DNA of 64,000 bases from Gaiellasilicea sp963707575 (GTDB lineage: Bacteria; Actinomycetota; Thermoleophilia; Gaiellales; Gaiellaceae). A program made the translations under genes and the position numbers. Numbering within the stretch: position 1 is the first letter of the stretch; each line of letters starts with the position of its first letter. A model generated the notes under the pieces. It worked only from the letters and a program-made list of their open reading frames with translations. It was not told the DNA's origin and made no database searches. The DNA lies in assembly GCA_963707575.1 (NCBI GenBank), contig OY970171.1, positions 1,860,001 through 1,924,000 on the forward strand. Reading direction: 5' to 3'. Below are positions 51,838 to 60,440 of this stretch, piece by piece.

Positions 51838-53433
51838 ATGCCGGACGAGCCGACCCAGGGGGCCGAGCACGTCCGCGCCGCCGAGGTGATCGGGGCGCTA
51901 TGTCTGGCGACCGACCTTGGCATGGGGTTCCCGTTCGAGCACGGGCTGCAGAGCACCTTGATCGCGGCCCGACTCGCCGACCGCCTCGGGCTCGATGCCG
52001 AGACGACCTCGCAGACCTACTACGCCTGCATGCTCTCGCACGCGGGCTGCACCACCGACGCCCATGTCACCGCCGAGGTCTTCGGCGACTCGCTCACCAC
52101 CCACTTCAACCCAGTCACCTACGGGAGATCGCGCGAGGTGTTTGGCGGTCTCCTCCGCGCCCTGCCCGACCCCGACAGCCCGGCGCCGGTGCGCGCCCTT
52201 CAGACGGTGCGCCGGTTGCCGCGGATGGCGCGGGCGGCGAGGCCGGCGTTCACCGCCATCTGCGAGGTGGCCGGCATCCTGGCTGAGGGGGTCGGCCTCC
52301 CCGACTCCATGCCCGGCCTATTCTTCTACCTGAGCGAGCGCTGGGACGGCAAGGGCCCGCTTCGCCGCGCCCGTGGCGAGGAGATCCCGCTGCCGATGCG
52401 GATCGTCCACGTCGCCGTCGACGCCACCTATCAGCGGATGCTCGGCGATGCCGAGCACGCCACCCGCCTCGCCCGCGAGCGGGCCGGCGTGGGGCTCGAC
52501 CCCGAGATTGCCACCTGCCTCGCCGACGCTGCCGACGAGATCCTCGCACTCGATCAGGGAGCGTCGGTATGGGATGAGGTGGTCGCCTCCGAGCCCGAGC
52601 CCCGCCTGACGCTCGAGGGCGAGGCGATCGAGCGGGCGCTTCGGGCGATGGGCGCCTTCGCCGACCTGATCTCGCCGTACTTCGGCGGCCACTCGGCCGG
52701 GGTCGCCGAGCTCGCCTCAGCGGCCGCCGAGCGCTGTCGTCTCGATGAGGCCGGGGCGATCGCGGTCGGGCGCGCCGCGCTCGTCCACGATCTCGGACGG
52801 GTCGCGATCGGTGCCCGCACCTGGCAGAAGCCTGAGCCGCTGAGCGCCGACGAGTGGGAGCAGGTGCGACTCCACCCCTACCACACTGAGCGTGCCCTCT
52901 CGCGCTCGCCGTTCCTGTCGGCGCTGGCGTCGGTCGCCGGCATCCACCACGAGCGCCTCGACGGTTCCGGCTATCACCGCGGGTCGGCCGGCGCCGCGCT
53001 GTCGATGCCGGCCCGCCTGCTTGCCGCCGCCGACGTTTACCACGCGTTGTGCGAGCCCCGCCCCCACCGGGAGGCGACCGGCGCCGAGCACGCGGCGGAG
53101 ATCCTCGGCGAGGAGGCGCGCGCCGGGCGGCTCGACGCCGACGCGGTCACCGCCGTCGTCGAGGCGGCTGGCCAGCGGGTTCCGCCGATCGAGCGGCCTG
53201 CGGGGCTGACCAAGCGCGAGGCGGAGGTGGTCGGCCTGCTCGCCCGCGGCCTGCAGACCAAGCAGGTGGCGCGCACGCTCGGGATCTCGGTGAAGACCGC
53301 CGATCGCCATGTCCAGAACGCCTACGGGAAGATCGGCGTCTCGACACGCGCTGCGGCGACCCTGTTCGCGATGGAGCACGGCCTGCTCGCATGGGGAGAA
53401 CTCCCGATTTCCCGGCCGGCCGCGCGCGCTTAG
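51838..53433 (+). CDS. HD-domain regulator with LuxR-type DNA-binding domain
   Basis: 531 residues. N-terminal degenerate HD-like region (EHGLQSTLIAARLADRLGLD), central HD-GYP-like domain with ALVHDLGRVAIG and HHERLDGSGYH (the P of GYP is His), and a C-terminal LuxR HTH (LTKREAEVVGLLARGLQTKQ, LGISVKTADRHVQNAYGKIG). Such proteins couple a phosphohydrolase-like sensor to transcription. The ATG is immediately preceded by gtcggtac, with no strong ribosome site. Main gene of the rnpB-repeat-bounded cassette. Confidence 0.85.
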   Translation: MPDEPTQGAEHVRAAEVIGALCLATDLGMGFPFEHGLQSTLIAARLADRLGLDAETTSQTYYACMLSHAGCTTDAHVTAEVFGDSLTTHFNPVTYGRSREVFGGLLRALPDPDSPAPVRALQTVRRLPRMARAARPAFTAICEVAGILAEGVGLPDSMPGLFFYLSERWDGKGPLRRARGEEIPLPMRIVHVAVDATYQRMLGDAEHATRLARERAGVGLDPEIATCLADAADEILALDQGASVWDEVVASEPEPRLTLEGEAIERALRAMGAFADLISPYFGGHSAGVAELASAAAERCRLDEAGAIAVGRAALVHDLGRVAIGARTWQKPEPLSADEWEQVRLHPYHTERALSRSPFLSALASVAGIHHERLDGSGYHRGSAGAALSMPARLLAAADVYHALCEPRPHREATGAEHAAEILGEEARAGRLDADAVTAVVEAAGQRVPPIERPAGLTKREAEVVGLLARGLQTKQVARTLGISVKTADRHVQNAYGKIGVSTRAAATLFAMEHGLLAWGELPISRPAARA

Positions 53434-53469
53434 CGTCCTCCATACCAGTGACGAGACGAGGAGGAGGAC

Positions 53470-53745
53470 ATGGCAGTCGCGATGTTGATCGACAACCCGG
53501 CCGGCTCGCAGGAGATCTACGAGCAGCTCCGGGAGCGGATCGGGCTCGATAAGCCCGCCGGGGGCATCTTCCACGTTGCCGGGCCGAGCCCGAACGGCGG
53601 TTGGCGGGTGATCGAGATCTGGGAGACGGAGGAAGACGCGAAGCGGTTCCTGGCCGAGCGCCTGGGGCCTGCCGCCAACGCGGTCGGCACCGCACCGCCG
53701 CCTCCACCCGAGCTCTGGCCCGTCCACAACTACATGGCGGAGTAG
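53470..53745 (+). CDS. Small dimeric alpha/beta-barrel-like protein
   Basis: 91 residues; GAGGAGGAGG lies just upstream of the ATG. The pattern VAMLIDNPAGSQEIYEQLRE, GIFHVAGPSPNGGWRVIEIWETEEDAKRFLAE resembles ABM-type ferredoxin-like proteins seen in many actinobacteria. No catalytic residues are recognisable. Cotranscribed with the HD-LuxR gene (36-base gap). Between its stop and 53873 I see nothing but sequence leading to the rnpB terminator. Confidence 0.65.
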   Translation: MAVAMLIDNPAGSQEIYEQLRERIGLDKPAGGIFHVAGPSPNGGWRVIEIWETEEDAKRFLAERLGPAANAVGTAPPPPPELWPVHNYMAE

Positions 53746-53873
53746 AGGCGACGGGAGCAGGCGGAAGCGGCGGCGCCTTACGCCTCGGGCCGACGTTCTG
53801 ATGGGCGCTCTGCGGTGCTCGATCCTCGACATCGTGATGCACGGGTGATGCACGCTTCTCGCGGTGCGAATAG

Positions 53874-53899
53874 AAAAGCCCTGCAAATGCAGGGCTTTT
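53874..53899 (-). terminator. Intrinsic terminator of rnpB
   Basis: On the minus strand aaaagccctgc-attt-gcagggctttt followed by ctatt: an 11-base stem, 4-base loop and T-run, directly after the RNase P RNA 3' end. On the plus strand it could also serve the small gene ending at 53745. Confidence 0.85.
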
Positions 53900-53904
53900 C
53901 CTTA

Positions 53905-53920
<16 letters not shown>
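53881..53920. repeat. Intact copy of the rnpB 3' end repeat
   Basis: Covers the terminator loop and right arm and the last bases of RNase P RNA; counterpart of 51706-51744. The arrangement, with an intact gene end on one side of a cassette and a displaced partial copy on the other, is that of integration into the 3' end of an RNA gene. Confidence 0.8.
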
Positions 53921-54235
<315 letters not shown>

Positions 54236-54248
<13 letters not shown>

Positions 54249-54436
54249 GCGACGAATTCTAGCTCGGATTGCGGGATCTCGACGCCGTCGCAGAGGAGCG
54301 TTCCGCACTCCAGGCAGGCATGTGCGACCGGCCTGCGGAGCAGGAACTCCCCGCACACGAGACATTCGAGGCTCGCGCCGCGCGCGATCGCCGCCAGCTC
54401 CTGGTCGAGGGTGCGGTTGAGGAAGGAGACGGGCAT
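54236..54436 (-). CDS. Small zinc-ribbon-like protein
   Basis: 66 residues. N-terminal helix (NRTLDQELAAIARG) and two Cys-x2-Cys knuckles, ECLVCGEFLL and ACLECGTLLCD, that would bind one zinc ion. Lies one base after lexA (start and stop overlap) and its last codons are inside rnpB. Function unknown. Confidence 0.65.
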
Positions 54437-55062
54437 CAGAGCGTCCTGAAGACCCCTGTCACCTTGCCCAGGATCTGGACGTGCTCGGCGTAGATCGGCT
54501 CGAGCGCGTCGTTCTCGGGCTGGAGTCGGATGCGGCCTTCCTCGCGGTAGAAGGTCTTGACCGTCGCCTCGTCGGCGAACTCGTCCTCGCCGACCAGGGC
54601 GACCACGATCTCGCCGTTGCGCGCATCCTGCGCGCGCTGCACGACCAGCATGTCGCCGTCGAGGATGCCGGCGTTCACCATCGACTCGCCCTTGACGCGG
54701 AGAAGGAAGTCGGCGTTGCGGGCGAGCGACTCGGGGACCCCGAGCTCGTCCTCGATGTTCTGCTCGGCCAAGAGCGGTCCGCCTGCCGCGATCTGGCCGA
54801 GGAGCGGCAGCCTGTGCTGCTCGACCGCAGGCTCCTCGCCGCGCGACTCGCGCCGATGGCCGATCAGGTCGAGCGCGCGTGGCTTCGTCGGATCGCGGCG
54901 CAGGAGGCCGGCGCGCTCGAGATTCGCGAGATGTGCGTGGACCGTGGAGGGGGAGGCGAGCCCGACGGCCTCGCCGATCTCACGCACGGTCGGGGGATAG
55001 CCGTGCCGGTCGACGTAGTCGACGAGGAACTGCCAGATCTCCTGTTGCCGTGCGGTGAGCAT
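54436..55062 (-). CDS. lexA: SOS-response repressor LexA
   Basis: 208 residues. Winged-helix DNA-binding domain (QQEIWQFLVDYVDRHGYPPT, REIGEAVGLASPSTVHAHL), a linker, the self-cleavage site Ala93-Gly94 in GQIAAGGPLL, and the catalytic pair Ser127 (KGESMVN) and Lys169 (ATVKTFYR). RecA-ssDNA triggers autocleavage. A perfect LexA box lies 28 bases upstream, implying autorepression. Confidence 0.96.
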   Translation of the reverse strand: MLTARQQEIWQFLVDYVDRHGYPPTVREIGEAVGLASPSTVHAHLANLERAGLLRRDPTKPRALDLIGHRRESRGEEPAVEQHRLPLLGQIAAGGPLLAEQNIEDELGVPESLARNADFLLRVKGESMVNAGILDGDMLVVQRAQDARNGEIVVALVGEDEFADEATVKTFYREEGRIRLQPENDALEPIYAEHVQILGKVTGVFRTL

Positions 55063-55090
55063 CGAGCCTCCCTGGTTCGAGCTGCGGTGT

Positions 55091-55104
55091 CGAACGTGTG
55101 TTCG
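55091..55104. promoter_or_regulatory. LexA-binding site (SOS box)
   Basis: cgaacgtgtgttcg fits the CGAAC-N4-GTTCG consensus of Gram-positive and actinobacterial LexA boxes. It lies between lexA and the divergent dehydratase gene, so it could repress either or both. Confidence 0.9.
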
Positions 55105-55163
55105 CCAAAGAGAGTAGAGATCCTTCCGGACGTCGTCAAGGAGGTGAGAGACTCGCGGCGAGC

Positions 55164-56123
55164 GTGGACTGGCCGACGATCACTCTGAGCGACGTCCTCG
55201 AGGCGCGCAGGCGGATCGGCCCGCACCTCCGGCCGACCCCGCTCCATCGGTACGGAGTGCTCGACGAGCTGCTCGGCGCCGACGTGTGGGTGAAGCACGA
55301 GAACCATCAGCCGATCGGCGCGTTCAAGGTTCGGGGCGGCGTCAATCTCGTCTCGCACCTCGGCGAGGAAGAGCGGCAGCGTGGGCTGATCACCGCCTCG
55401 ACCGGCAATCACGGGCAGTCGATCGCCTTCGCAGCGCGCCTGCACGGCGTCTCGGCCCGCATCTGCGTGCCCGAGCGTGCGAACCCGGTCAAGCTCGACG
55501 CGATGCGGCAGCTCGGCGCCCAGCTGATCGTGCACGGCCGGGACTTCGACGCCGCGCGCGAGCACTGCGAGCGGCTCGCCTCCGAGCACGGCTACCGCTA
55601 CGTCCACTCGGGCAACGAGCCGCACCTGATCGCGGGAGTGGGCACGGGAACGCTCGAGATCCTCGAGGACCTGCCCGACGTCGATGCGATCGTCGTGCCG
55701 ATCGGCGGGGGCAGCGGCGCCGCAGGCGCCTGCATCGTCGCGAAGGCGATCCGGCCGGAGATCGAGGTGATCGGAGTCCAGTCGGAGGCCGCGCCCGCAG
55801 CCTTCCGCTCCTGGCAGGCGCGTGCGCTCGTCGACGACGAGATGGCCACGTACGCCGAGGGGCTCGCCACACGCGTCCCCTTCGAGCTGCCCCAGCGGAT
55901 CCTCTGGGAGCACCTGGACGACTTCGTGCTCGTCCCGGACGAGGAGATCCGGCGCGCGAACCGGCTGCTCATCGAAGGGACTCGCAACCTCGTCGAGCCG
56001 GCCGGCGCCGCATGCCTCGCGGCGGCGCTCCGGCTCCGCGAGCGCTTCCGGGCCAAGCGGATCGCGCTCGTCCTGAGCGGCGGGAACATCAGCCCCGCGC
56101 AGCTCGGGGAGCTCTTCGCGTAA
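55164..56123 (+). CDS. PLP-dependent threonine/serine dehydratase family
   Basis: 319 residues from GTG 55164. PLP-binding Lys55 in HQPIGAFKVRGG, STGNHGQSIAFAARL and the phosphate-binding loop VPIGGGSGAAGAC. Family members deaminate threonine or serine, or racemise serine. No C-terminal ACT regulatory domain, so it is the catabolic-type short form. It starts 60 bases from the LexA box. A terminator follows its stop directly. Confidence 0.9.
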   Translation: MDWPTITLSDVLEARRRIGPHLRPTPLHRYGVLDELLGADVWVKHENHQPIGAFKVRGGVNLVSHLGEEERQRGLITASTGNHGQSIAFAARLHGVSARICVPERANPVKLDAMRQLGAQLIVHGRDFDAAREHCERLASEHGYRYVHSGNEPHLIAGVGTGTLEILEDLPDVDAIVVPIGGGSGAAGACIVAKAIRPEIEVIGVQSEAAPAAFRSWQARALVDDEMATYAEGLATRVPFELPQRILWEHLDDFVLVPDEEIRRANRLLIEGTRNLVEPAGAACLAAALRLRERFRAKRIALVLSGGNISPAQLGELFA

Positions 56124-56127
56124 AGAA

Positions 56128-56149
56128 AACGGCCCCGACTGGGGCCGTT
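56128..56149 (+). terminator. Intrinsic terminator of the dehydratase gene
   Basis: aacggcccc-gact-ggggccgtt followed by cttccc, only 5 bases after the stop codon. The nine-pair stem is strong and the U-run is weak. Confidence 0.8.
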
Positions 56150-56158
56150 CTTCCCGCA

Positions 56159-56242
<84 letters not shown>

Positions 56243-56272
56243 GGGGAGTCGCAGTGTAGCCGCCGCCCGGCT

Positions 56273-56494
56273 CTAGGCGAGGAGGCGGTAGAGCACGACG
56301 GTGTTGAGGAAGAAGATCACCGCGACGACGACCGTCAGGCGCGTCAGGTTGCGCTCCACGATGTGCGTGCCGCCCTGGGACGCGGGCGTGAAGCCCATCC
56401 CGCCCATTCCGGCGTCTCGCCCGGAGTGCATCAGGATCAGGGTCAGCAGCCCGGCCGACACGATCACGTGGAAGATGGCAAAGAACTGGATCAT
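56273..56494 (-). CDS. secG: Preprotein translocase subunit SecG
   Basis: 73 residues. Two membrane helices (IQFFAIFHVIVSAGLLTLIL and LTRLTVVVAVIFFLNTVVLY) separated by a Gly/Met-rich loop containing MHSGRDAGMGGMGF. The HIVERNLTRLT motif before the second helix is typical of SecG. Part of the SecYEG channel. It lies 30 bases upstream of the tRNA-Leu gene on the same strand. Confidence 0.92.
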   Translation of the reverse strand: MIQFFAIFHVIVSAGLLTLILMHSGRDAGMGGMGFTPASQGGTHIVERNLTRLTVVVAVIFFLNTVVLYRLLA

Positions 56495-56554
56495 CGCGCG
56501 GACAAGGGTAGCAGCGTGTTCCGGCCGCTCTCGTTCCCCCGTTACGCTTGGCCC

Positions 56555-56800
56555 GTGCAGGAGCAGGACGCGCGCGCCCGGATCCAGAAGCTGCTCGTCA
56601 CCGGCGACAACCGGCTGAAGCAGGGCGTCGCGCCGGCGAAGGCGCGCGAGAGCTACGAGCAGGCGCTCGCCGTCGCCCGCGAGGCCGGGCTGGAGGACGC
56701 GGTGCGGCCGCTCGTCGAGATCAGGCTGGCCGATCTCGATCGGGCCGACCGCGAGCGGCCCGCTGCAGGACCGCCTCCACCCGGCGCGCCTGCGCGCTGA
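56555..56800 (+). CDS. Small TPR-like hypothetical protein
   Basis: 81 residues from GTG. DARARIQKLLVTGDNRLKQG and ARESYEQALAVAREAGLEDA look like one TPR-type helical hairpin, ending in a Pro/Ala tail. The last 80 bases overlap the convergent glycosyltransferase gene. Probably real because the helix pattern is protein-like, but no family is known. Confidence 0.55.
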   Translation: MQEQDARARIQKLLVTGDNRLKQGVAPAKARESYEQALAVAREAGLEDAVRPLVEIRLADLDRADRERPAAGPPPPGAPAR

Positions 56801-57734
56801 GACCGTGCGCCTCCGCCGCCGCGCGGGCGGCCGGATTCGGGGTGGGGAACGCCGCTGCCGTGCGGAGCGCGTCGACGAGGGCGTCCTCGTCGAGGGGATC
56901 GACGAGGACTCCGGCCTCGGGCGGCACGAACTCGGGCGGCCCGCCGACGCGGGTCGCGACGACTGAGCGGCAGCAGGCGAGGGCCTCCAGCAACGACTGT
57001 CCGAACGGCTCGACGAGCGACGGCTGGCAGAGGACGTCGCTCGCGGCGAGGTATTCGGGGATTCGCTCGTGCTCGACGGCGCCGGCGAGGCGCACGCCCG
57101 CACGCCCTTCGAGCTCACCCCGCAGCGGCCCGCCGCCCACGAACGTCAGCGTCCCGACGCCGAGCCGCTCGAACGCCCGCGCGAGCCGGAGCACGTTCTT
57201 GCGCTCGGTCAGCGATCCGACACAGAGGAACGCCGGCGCCTCGCCCTCGGCCCGCGGCAGGGGCCTGAAGCGCTCGAGATCGACGCCGCAGTCGATCGTC
57301 TCCAGCTTGCCGCGGGTCTCCGGGACCTGCTCCTCGAGCAGCGCGCGGAGGTAGCCGGAGACGGCGATCACGGTGTGTGCGCGCCGCGCGACGAGCCGGG
57401 TCGCCGCCCGGACGCCGCGGGTCGACCCCACATTGGCGACGTCCTGCCCGTGCGCGGTGACGACGAGCGGGGCTCGCGTGAGCAGCGCCCCCCAGAGCCC
57501 GGTCGGGACGAGGAAATGTGCATAGACGACGTCGGGCCGGAAGCGGCGCGACGCGCGGAACGTGCGCCAGGCCAGGCGGAGATGCCGCAGCGGCCCGCCG
57601 GCGCGCGTGTCGAGCACTGCGCGCTCCAACTCGTGCCCGAGCAAGGCGAGCTCGCGCTCGAGGTCGCGGACGAAGACGCCGAAGTCCGGCTCGGCCGTGC
57701 TCGGGTACATCTGCGAGACGAGCAGGATCCGCAC
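56721..57734 (-). CDS. Glycosyltransferase family 4 (GT-B fold)
   Basis: 337 residues. N-terminal MRILLVSQMYPSTAEPDFGV, acceptor-site strand VVYAHFLVPTGLWGA, VTAHGQDVA, and the nucleotide-sugar domain with FLCVGSLTERKNVLRLARAF and SLVEPFGQSLLEALACCRSV (E-x7-E). Donor and acceptor are unknown; the family includes cell-wall and exopolysaccharide enzymes. Probably cotranscribed with the SnoaL-like and mutase genes upstream. Confidence 0.9.
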   Translation of the reverse strand: MRILLVSQMYPSTAEPDFGVFVRDLERELALLGHELERAVLDTRAGGPLRHLRLAWRTFRASRRFRPDVVYAHFLVPTGLWGALLTRAPLVVTAHGQDVANVGSTRGVRAATRLVARRAHTVIAVSGYLRALLEEQVPETRGKLETIDCGVDLERFRPLPRAEGEAPAFLCVGSLTERKNVLRLARAFERLGVGTLTFVGGGPLRGELEGRAGVRLAGAVEHERIPEYLAASDVLCQPSLVEPFGQSLLEALACCRSVVATRVGGPPEFVPPEAGVLVDPLDEDALVDALRTAAAFPTPNPAARAAAEAHGLSAQARRVEAVLQRAARGRPDRDRPA

Positions 57735-57737
57735 GCG

Positions 57738-58109
57738 TCAGCCGGGCGCGTGCTCGCGATTCGGCGGCGGCTCCTCGCCGCCGACCGTCATCCAGTACTC
57801 GGCGCCGTCGCGCAGGAGGCCACCGTCGCTGCGCCAGAACGCGGCCATGCGGAACGTCGCCTCGGGCGCGACGACTTCGATCTCGGCCGCTGCCGTGTCG
57901 CCCTCGCCGACGACGCGGAGCACGGACAGGTCGCCCCACGGCTCCGGATAGGCACGCTGGAAGTCGACCACGCCGGTGCGGCCCGTCAGCCGCTCGCCGG
58001 TGGCGGGCATCTCGACCGCCGCTTCCTCGTGGATCAGCTCGGCAGCTGCGGCCCAGTCCCGCGCCTGGTAGGCCTCGTAAAGCCTCCTGACGGCGTCGGC
58101 GGCGCTCAT
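57738..58109 (-). CDS. SnoaL-like (NTF2-fold) protein
   Basis: 123 residues. AVRRLYEAYQARDWAAAAEL, TGRTGVVDFQRAYPEPWGDL and AAFWRSDGG follow the SnoaL_2/NTF2 pattern: an N-terminal helix pair and a curved sheet. Could be an isomerase/cyclase or a small-molecule-binding protein. The start is 7 bases after the mutase gene stop and its own stop is 3 bases from the glycosyltransferase start. Confidence 0.8.
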   Translation of the reverse strand: MSAADAVRRLYEAYQARDWAAAAELIHEEAAVEMPATGERLTGRTGVVDFQRAYPEPWGDLSVLRVVGEGDTAAAEIEVVAPEATFRMAAFWRSDGGLLRDGAEYWMTVGGEEPPPNREHAPG

Positions 58110-58116
58110 CGCCCAC

Positions 58117-59691
58117 TCATCGCTGAGCGTCGTAGGTGCCGAACTCGTCCCGGAGGACGTTGCAGATCTCGCCGACGGTGCAGCCCGCGCGCAGCGCCTC
58201 GCGCATCGGCGGGAGCAGGTTCTCGGCTCCGGCGGCGACCTGCCGGACCTCGGCCAGCGCTGCCTCTGCGGCCGCGGCGTCCCGCTCGGCCCGCACACGC
58301 GCGGTCCGTGCGACCTGGCGGGCTTCGTTCTCGGGATCGAGCCGGTGCAGCTCGACGTGCTCCTCCTCCGCCTCGGCGAAGCGATTCACCCCGACGATCG
58401 TCCGCTCGCCGGACTCGATCTCGGCGTTGTACCGGTAGGCCGCGTCCTCGATCTCGCCCTGCACGAAGCCCTGCTCGATCGCTGCGACGGCGCCCCCCAT
58501 CTCGTCGATCCGCTCGATCAGCTCGCGCGCCCGCGCCTCGAGCTCGTCGGTCATGGCCTCGATGAAGTAGGCGCCGCCGAGCGGGTCGGCCGTGTCGGTG
58601 GCGCCGCCCTCGTGCGCGAGGATCTGCTGCGTGCGGAGCGCGATCCGGGCAGACCGCTCGGTCGGGAGCGCCAGCGCCTCGTCGAACCCGTTCGTGTGCA
58701 GCGACTGCGCGCCGCCCGCGACCGCCGAGAGCGCCTGGATGGCGACGCGGACGATGTTCGACTCGGGCTGCTGCGCCGTCAGCGTCGAGCCGCCGGTCTG
58801 CGCGTGGAAGCGCAAGGCGAGCGCCTTCGGGTTCGTCGCGCCGAAGCGCTCGCGCATGATCGAGGCCCACAGCCGTCGTGCGGCCCGGAACTTCGCCACC
58901 TCCTGGAAGAAGTGGTTGTGCGCGTTGAAGAAGAAGGAGAGACGGGCGCCGAAGTCGTCGGGGGAGAGCCCCGCCGCGACGGCGGCCTCGCAGTAGGCGA
59001 TCCCGTTCGCGAGCGTGAAGGCGAGCTCCTGCACCGCGGTCGAGCCCGCCTCGCGGATGTGGTACCCGGAGATCGAGATCGTGTTCCAGCTCGGCACACG
59101 CTCGGCGCAGTAGGCGAAGAGGTCGGTGGTGAGCCGCATCGAGGCCCGCGGCGGGAAGATGTAGTTCCCGCGCGCGACGTACTCCTTGAGGATGTCGTTC
59201 TGCGCCGTGCCGCGCAGAGCGGCCGGGGCGACGCCCTGCTCCTCGGCGACGAGCTCGTAGAGCAGGAGCAGGAGCGAGGCGGGGGCGTTGATCGTCATCG
59301 AGGTCGAGACCTCGCCGAGCGGGATCCGGTCGAAGAGGATCCGCATGTCCTCGAGCGAGTCGATCGCGACCCCGGTGCGCCCGACCTCGCCGACCGCGCG
59401 CGGGTCGTCGGAGTCGTACCCGAGCTGCGTGGGCAGATCGAACGCGACCGAGAGCCCCGTCTGACCGCGCTCGAGCAGGTAGCGGAAGCGCCCGTTCGTC
59501 TCCTCCGCCGAGGCGAAGCCGGCGTACTGGCGGATCGTCCACGGCCGCCCGCGGTACATGTCCGGATAGGGGCCGCGGGTGTACGGATACTCGCCCGGGA
59601 GCCCCAGCTCGCCCGCGCCCACGTCGTCGGCGGTATAGACGGGCTTGACCTCGATCCCGGACTCCGTCTCGCGCCGGTCGGTGGTCGCCAT
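58117..59691 (-). CDS. Methylmalonyl-CoA mutase, catalytic (large) subunit without B12 domain
   Basis: 524 residues. Substrate-binding barrel motifs GEYPYTRGPYPDMYRGRPW, TIRQYAGFASAEETN, STSMTINAPA, TISISGYHIREAG, HAQTGGSTLTAQQPESNIVR and GGATDTADPLGGAYFIE. The Tyr in IRQYAGF points to methylmalonyl-CoA rather than isobutyryl-CoA specificity. The C-terminal B12-binding domain is absent, so it must act with a separate small subunit, not found in this window. It interconverts methylmalonyl-CoA and succinyl-CoA by a radical mechanism. Confidence 0.9.
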   Translation of the reverse strand: MATTDRRETESGIEVKPVYTADDVGAGELGLPGEYPYTRGPYPDMYRGRPWTIRQYAGFASAEETNGRFRYLLERGQTGLSVAFDLPTQLGYDSDDPRAVGEVGRTGVAIDSLEDMRILFDRIPLGEVSTSMTINAPASLLLLLYELVAEEQGVAPAALRGTAQNDILKEYVARGNYIFPPRASMRLTTDLFAYCAERVPSWNTISISGYHIREAGSTAVQELAFTLANGIAYCEAAVAAGLSPDDFGARLSFFFNAHNHFFQEVAKFRAARRLWASIMRERFGATNPKALALRFHAQTGGSTLTAQQPESNIVRVAIQALSAVAGGAQSLHTNGFDEALALPTERSARIALRTQQILAHEGGATDTADPLGGAYFIEAMTDELEARARELIERIDEMGGAVAAIEQGFVQGEIEDAAYRYNAEIESGERTIVGVNRFAEAEEEHVELHRLDPENEARQVARTARVRAERDAAAAEAALAEVRQVAAGAENLLPPMREALRAGCTVGEICNVLRDEFGTYDAQR

Positions 59692-59717
59692 TGAGGAGGA
59701 CTGTACCCCCGTCCCGC

Positions 59718-60392
59718 TCAGAGAACGCCGGCTGACGCCTCCAACGCGTCGAGGGCGATCCGGCGGCCGGTCTCGATGTGCGCGGAGATCGCCGAGCGGG
59801 CGCGCTCGAGATCGCCGCAGCGGTAGGCATCCACGATCGCCTCGTGCTCGGTCGCGAGGTAGGCGCCGGCCTCGAGCTTGCCGCCGCGGATCACCTGCAT
59901 CATCAGGTTCACCGACAGCTCGCGGTAGAAACGCGAGAGCAGGCTGTTCCCGGCCAGGTCGACCTGGTGCTCGTGGAAGGCGGCGTTCGCGGCGTCCCAC
60001 TCGGCGTGCGACACGGCCTCCGCACTCGCCTCCTGGAGCTCCTGGAAGCGGACCAGCTCGAACTCGGACACGTGGCCGACCGCGCTCTCTGCCGCTCGCA
60101 ACTCGAGCGCGAGCCGAACGTCGTAGCCCTCCACGACCGCGACCTCGGTCAACGGCGTCACGTAGTAGCCGCGGCGCGACTTCACGCTCAGCAGCCCCTC
60201 CGAGACGAGGCGCGTGAGCGCGTGGTGCACCGGGCTGCGCGAGACGCCGAGCTCCGTCGCCAGCTCGTGCAGGCTCACCTTCTCGCCAGGGCCGACCTCG
60301 CGGCGGATCAGCCGCAGCTTGAGCGTGTCGTAGACGCGGTCGTTCAGATTCATGCGCGCGAAGGCGGTGGCCATATGCGGCAGAAGTAACAT
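59718..60392 (-). CDS. GntR-family regulator, FCD subfamily
   Basis: 224 residues from ATG 60392; ATG 60374 or 60353 are also possible. N-terminal winged helix (LNDRVYDTLKLRLIRREVGP, LATELGVSRSPVHHALTRLV) and a helical FCD ligand-binding domain (AFHEHQVDLAGN, SRFYRELSVNL, TEHEAIVDAYRCGDLERARS) that binds metal-coordinated carboxylic acids in other members. It is upstream of the mutase gene on the same strand and may control it. Confidence 0.88.
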   Translation of the reverse strand: MLLLPHMATAFARMNLNDRVYDTLKLRLIRREVGPGEKVSLHELATELGVSRSPVHHALTRLVSEGLLSVKSRRGYYVTPLTEVAVVEGYDVRLALELRAAESAVGHVSEFELVRFQELQEASAEAVSHAEWDAANAAFHEHQVDLAGNSLLSRFYRELSVNLMMQVIRGGKLEAGAYLATEHEAIVDAYRCGDLERARSAISAHIETGRRIALDALEASAGVL

Positions 60393-60440
60393 GTCAACTG
60401 TCCCGAGGCAACCCCGGGCGGCACGGTTACTCTCCGTCGC

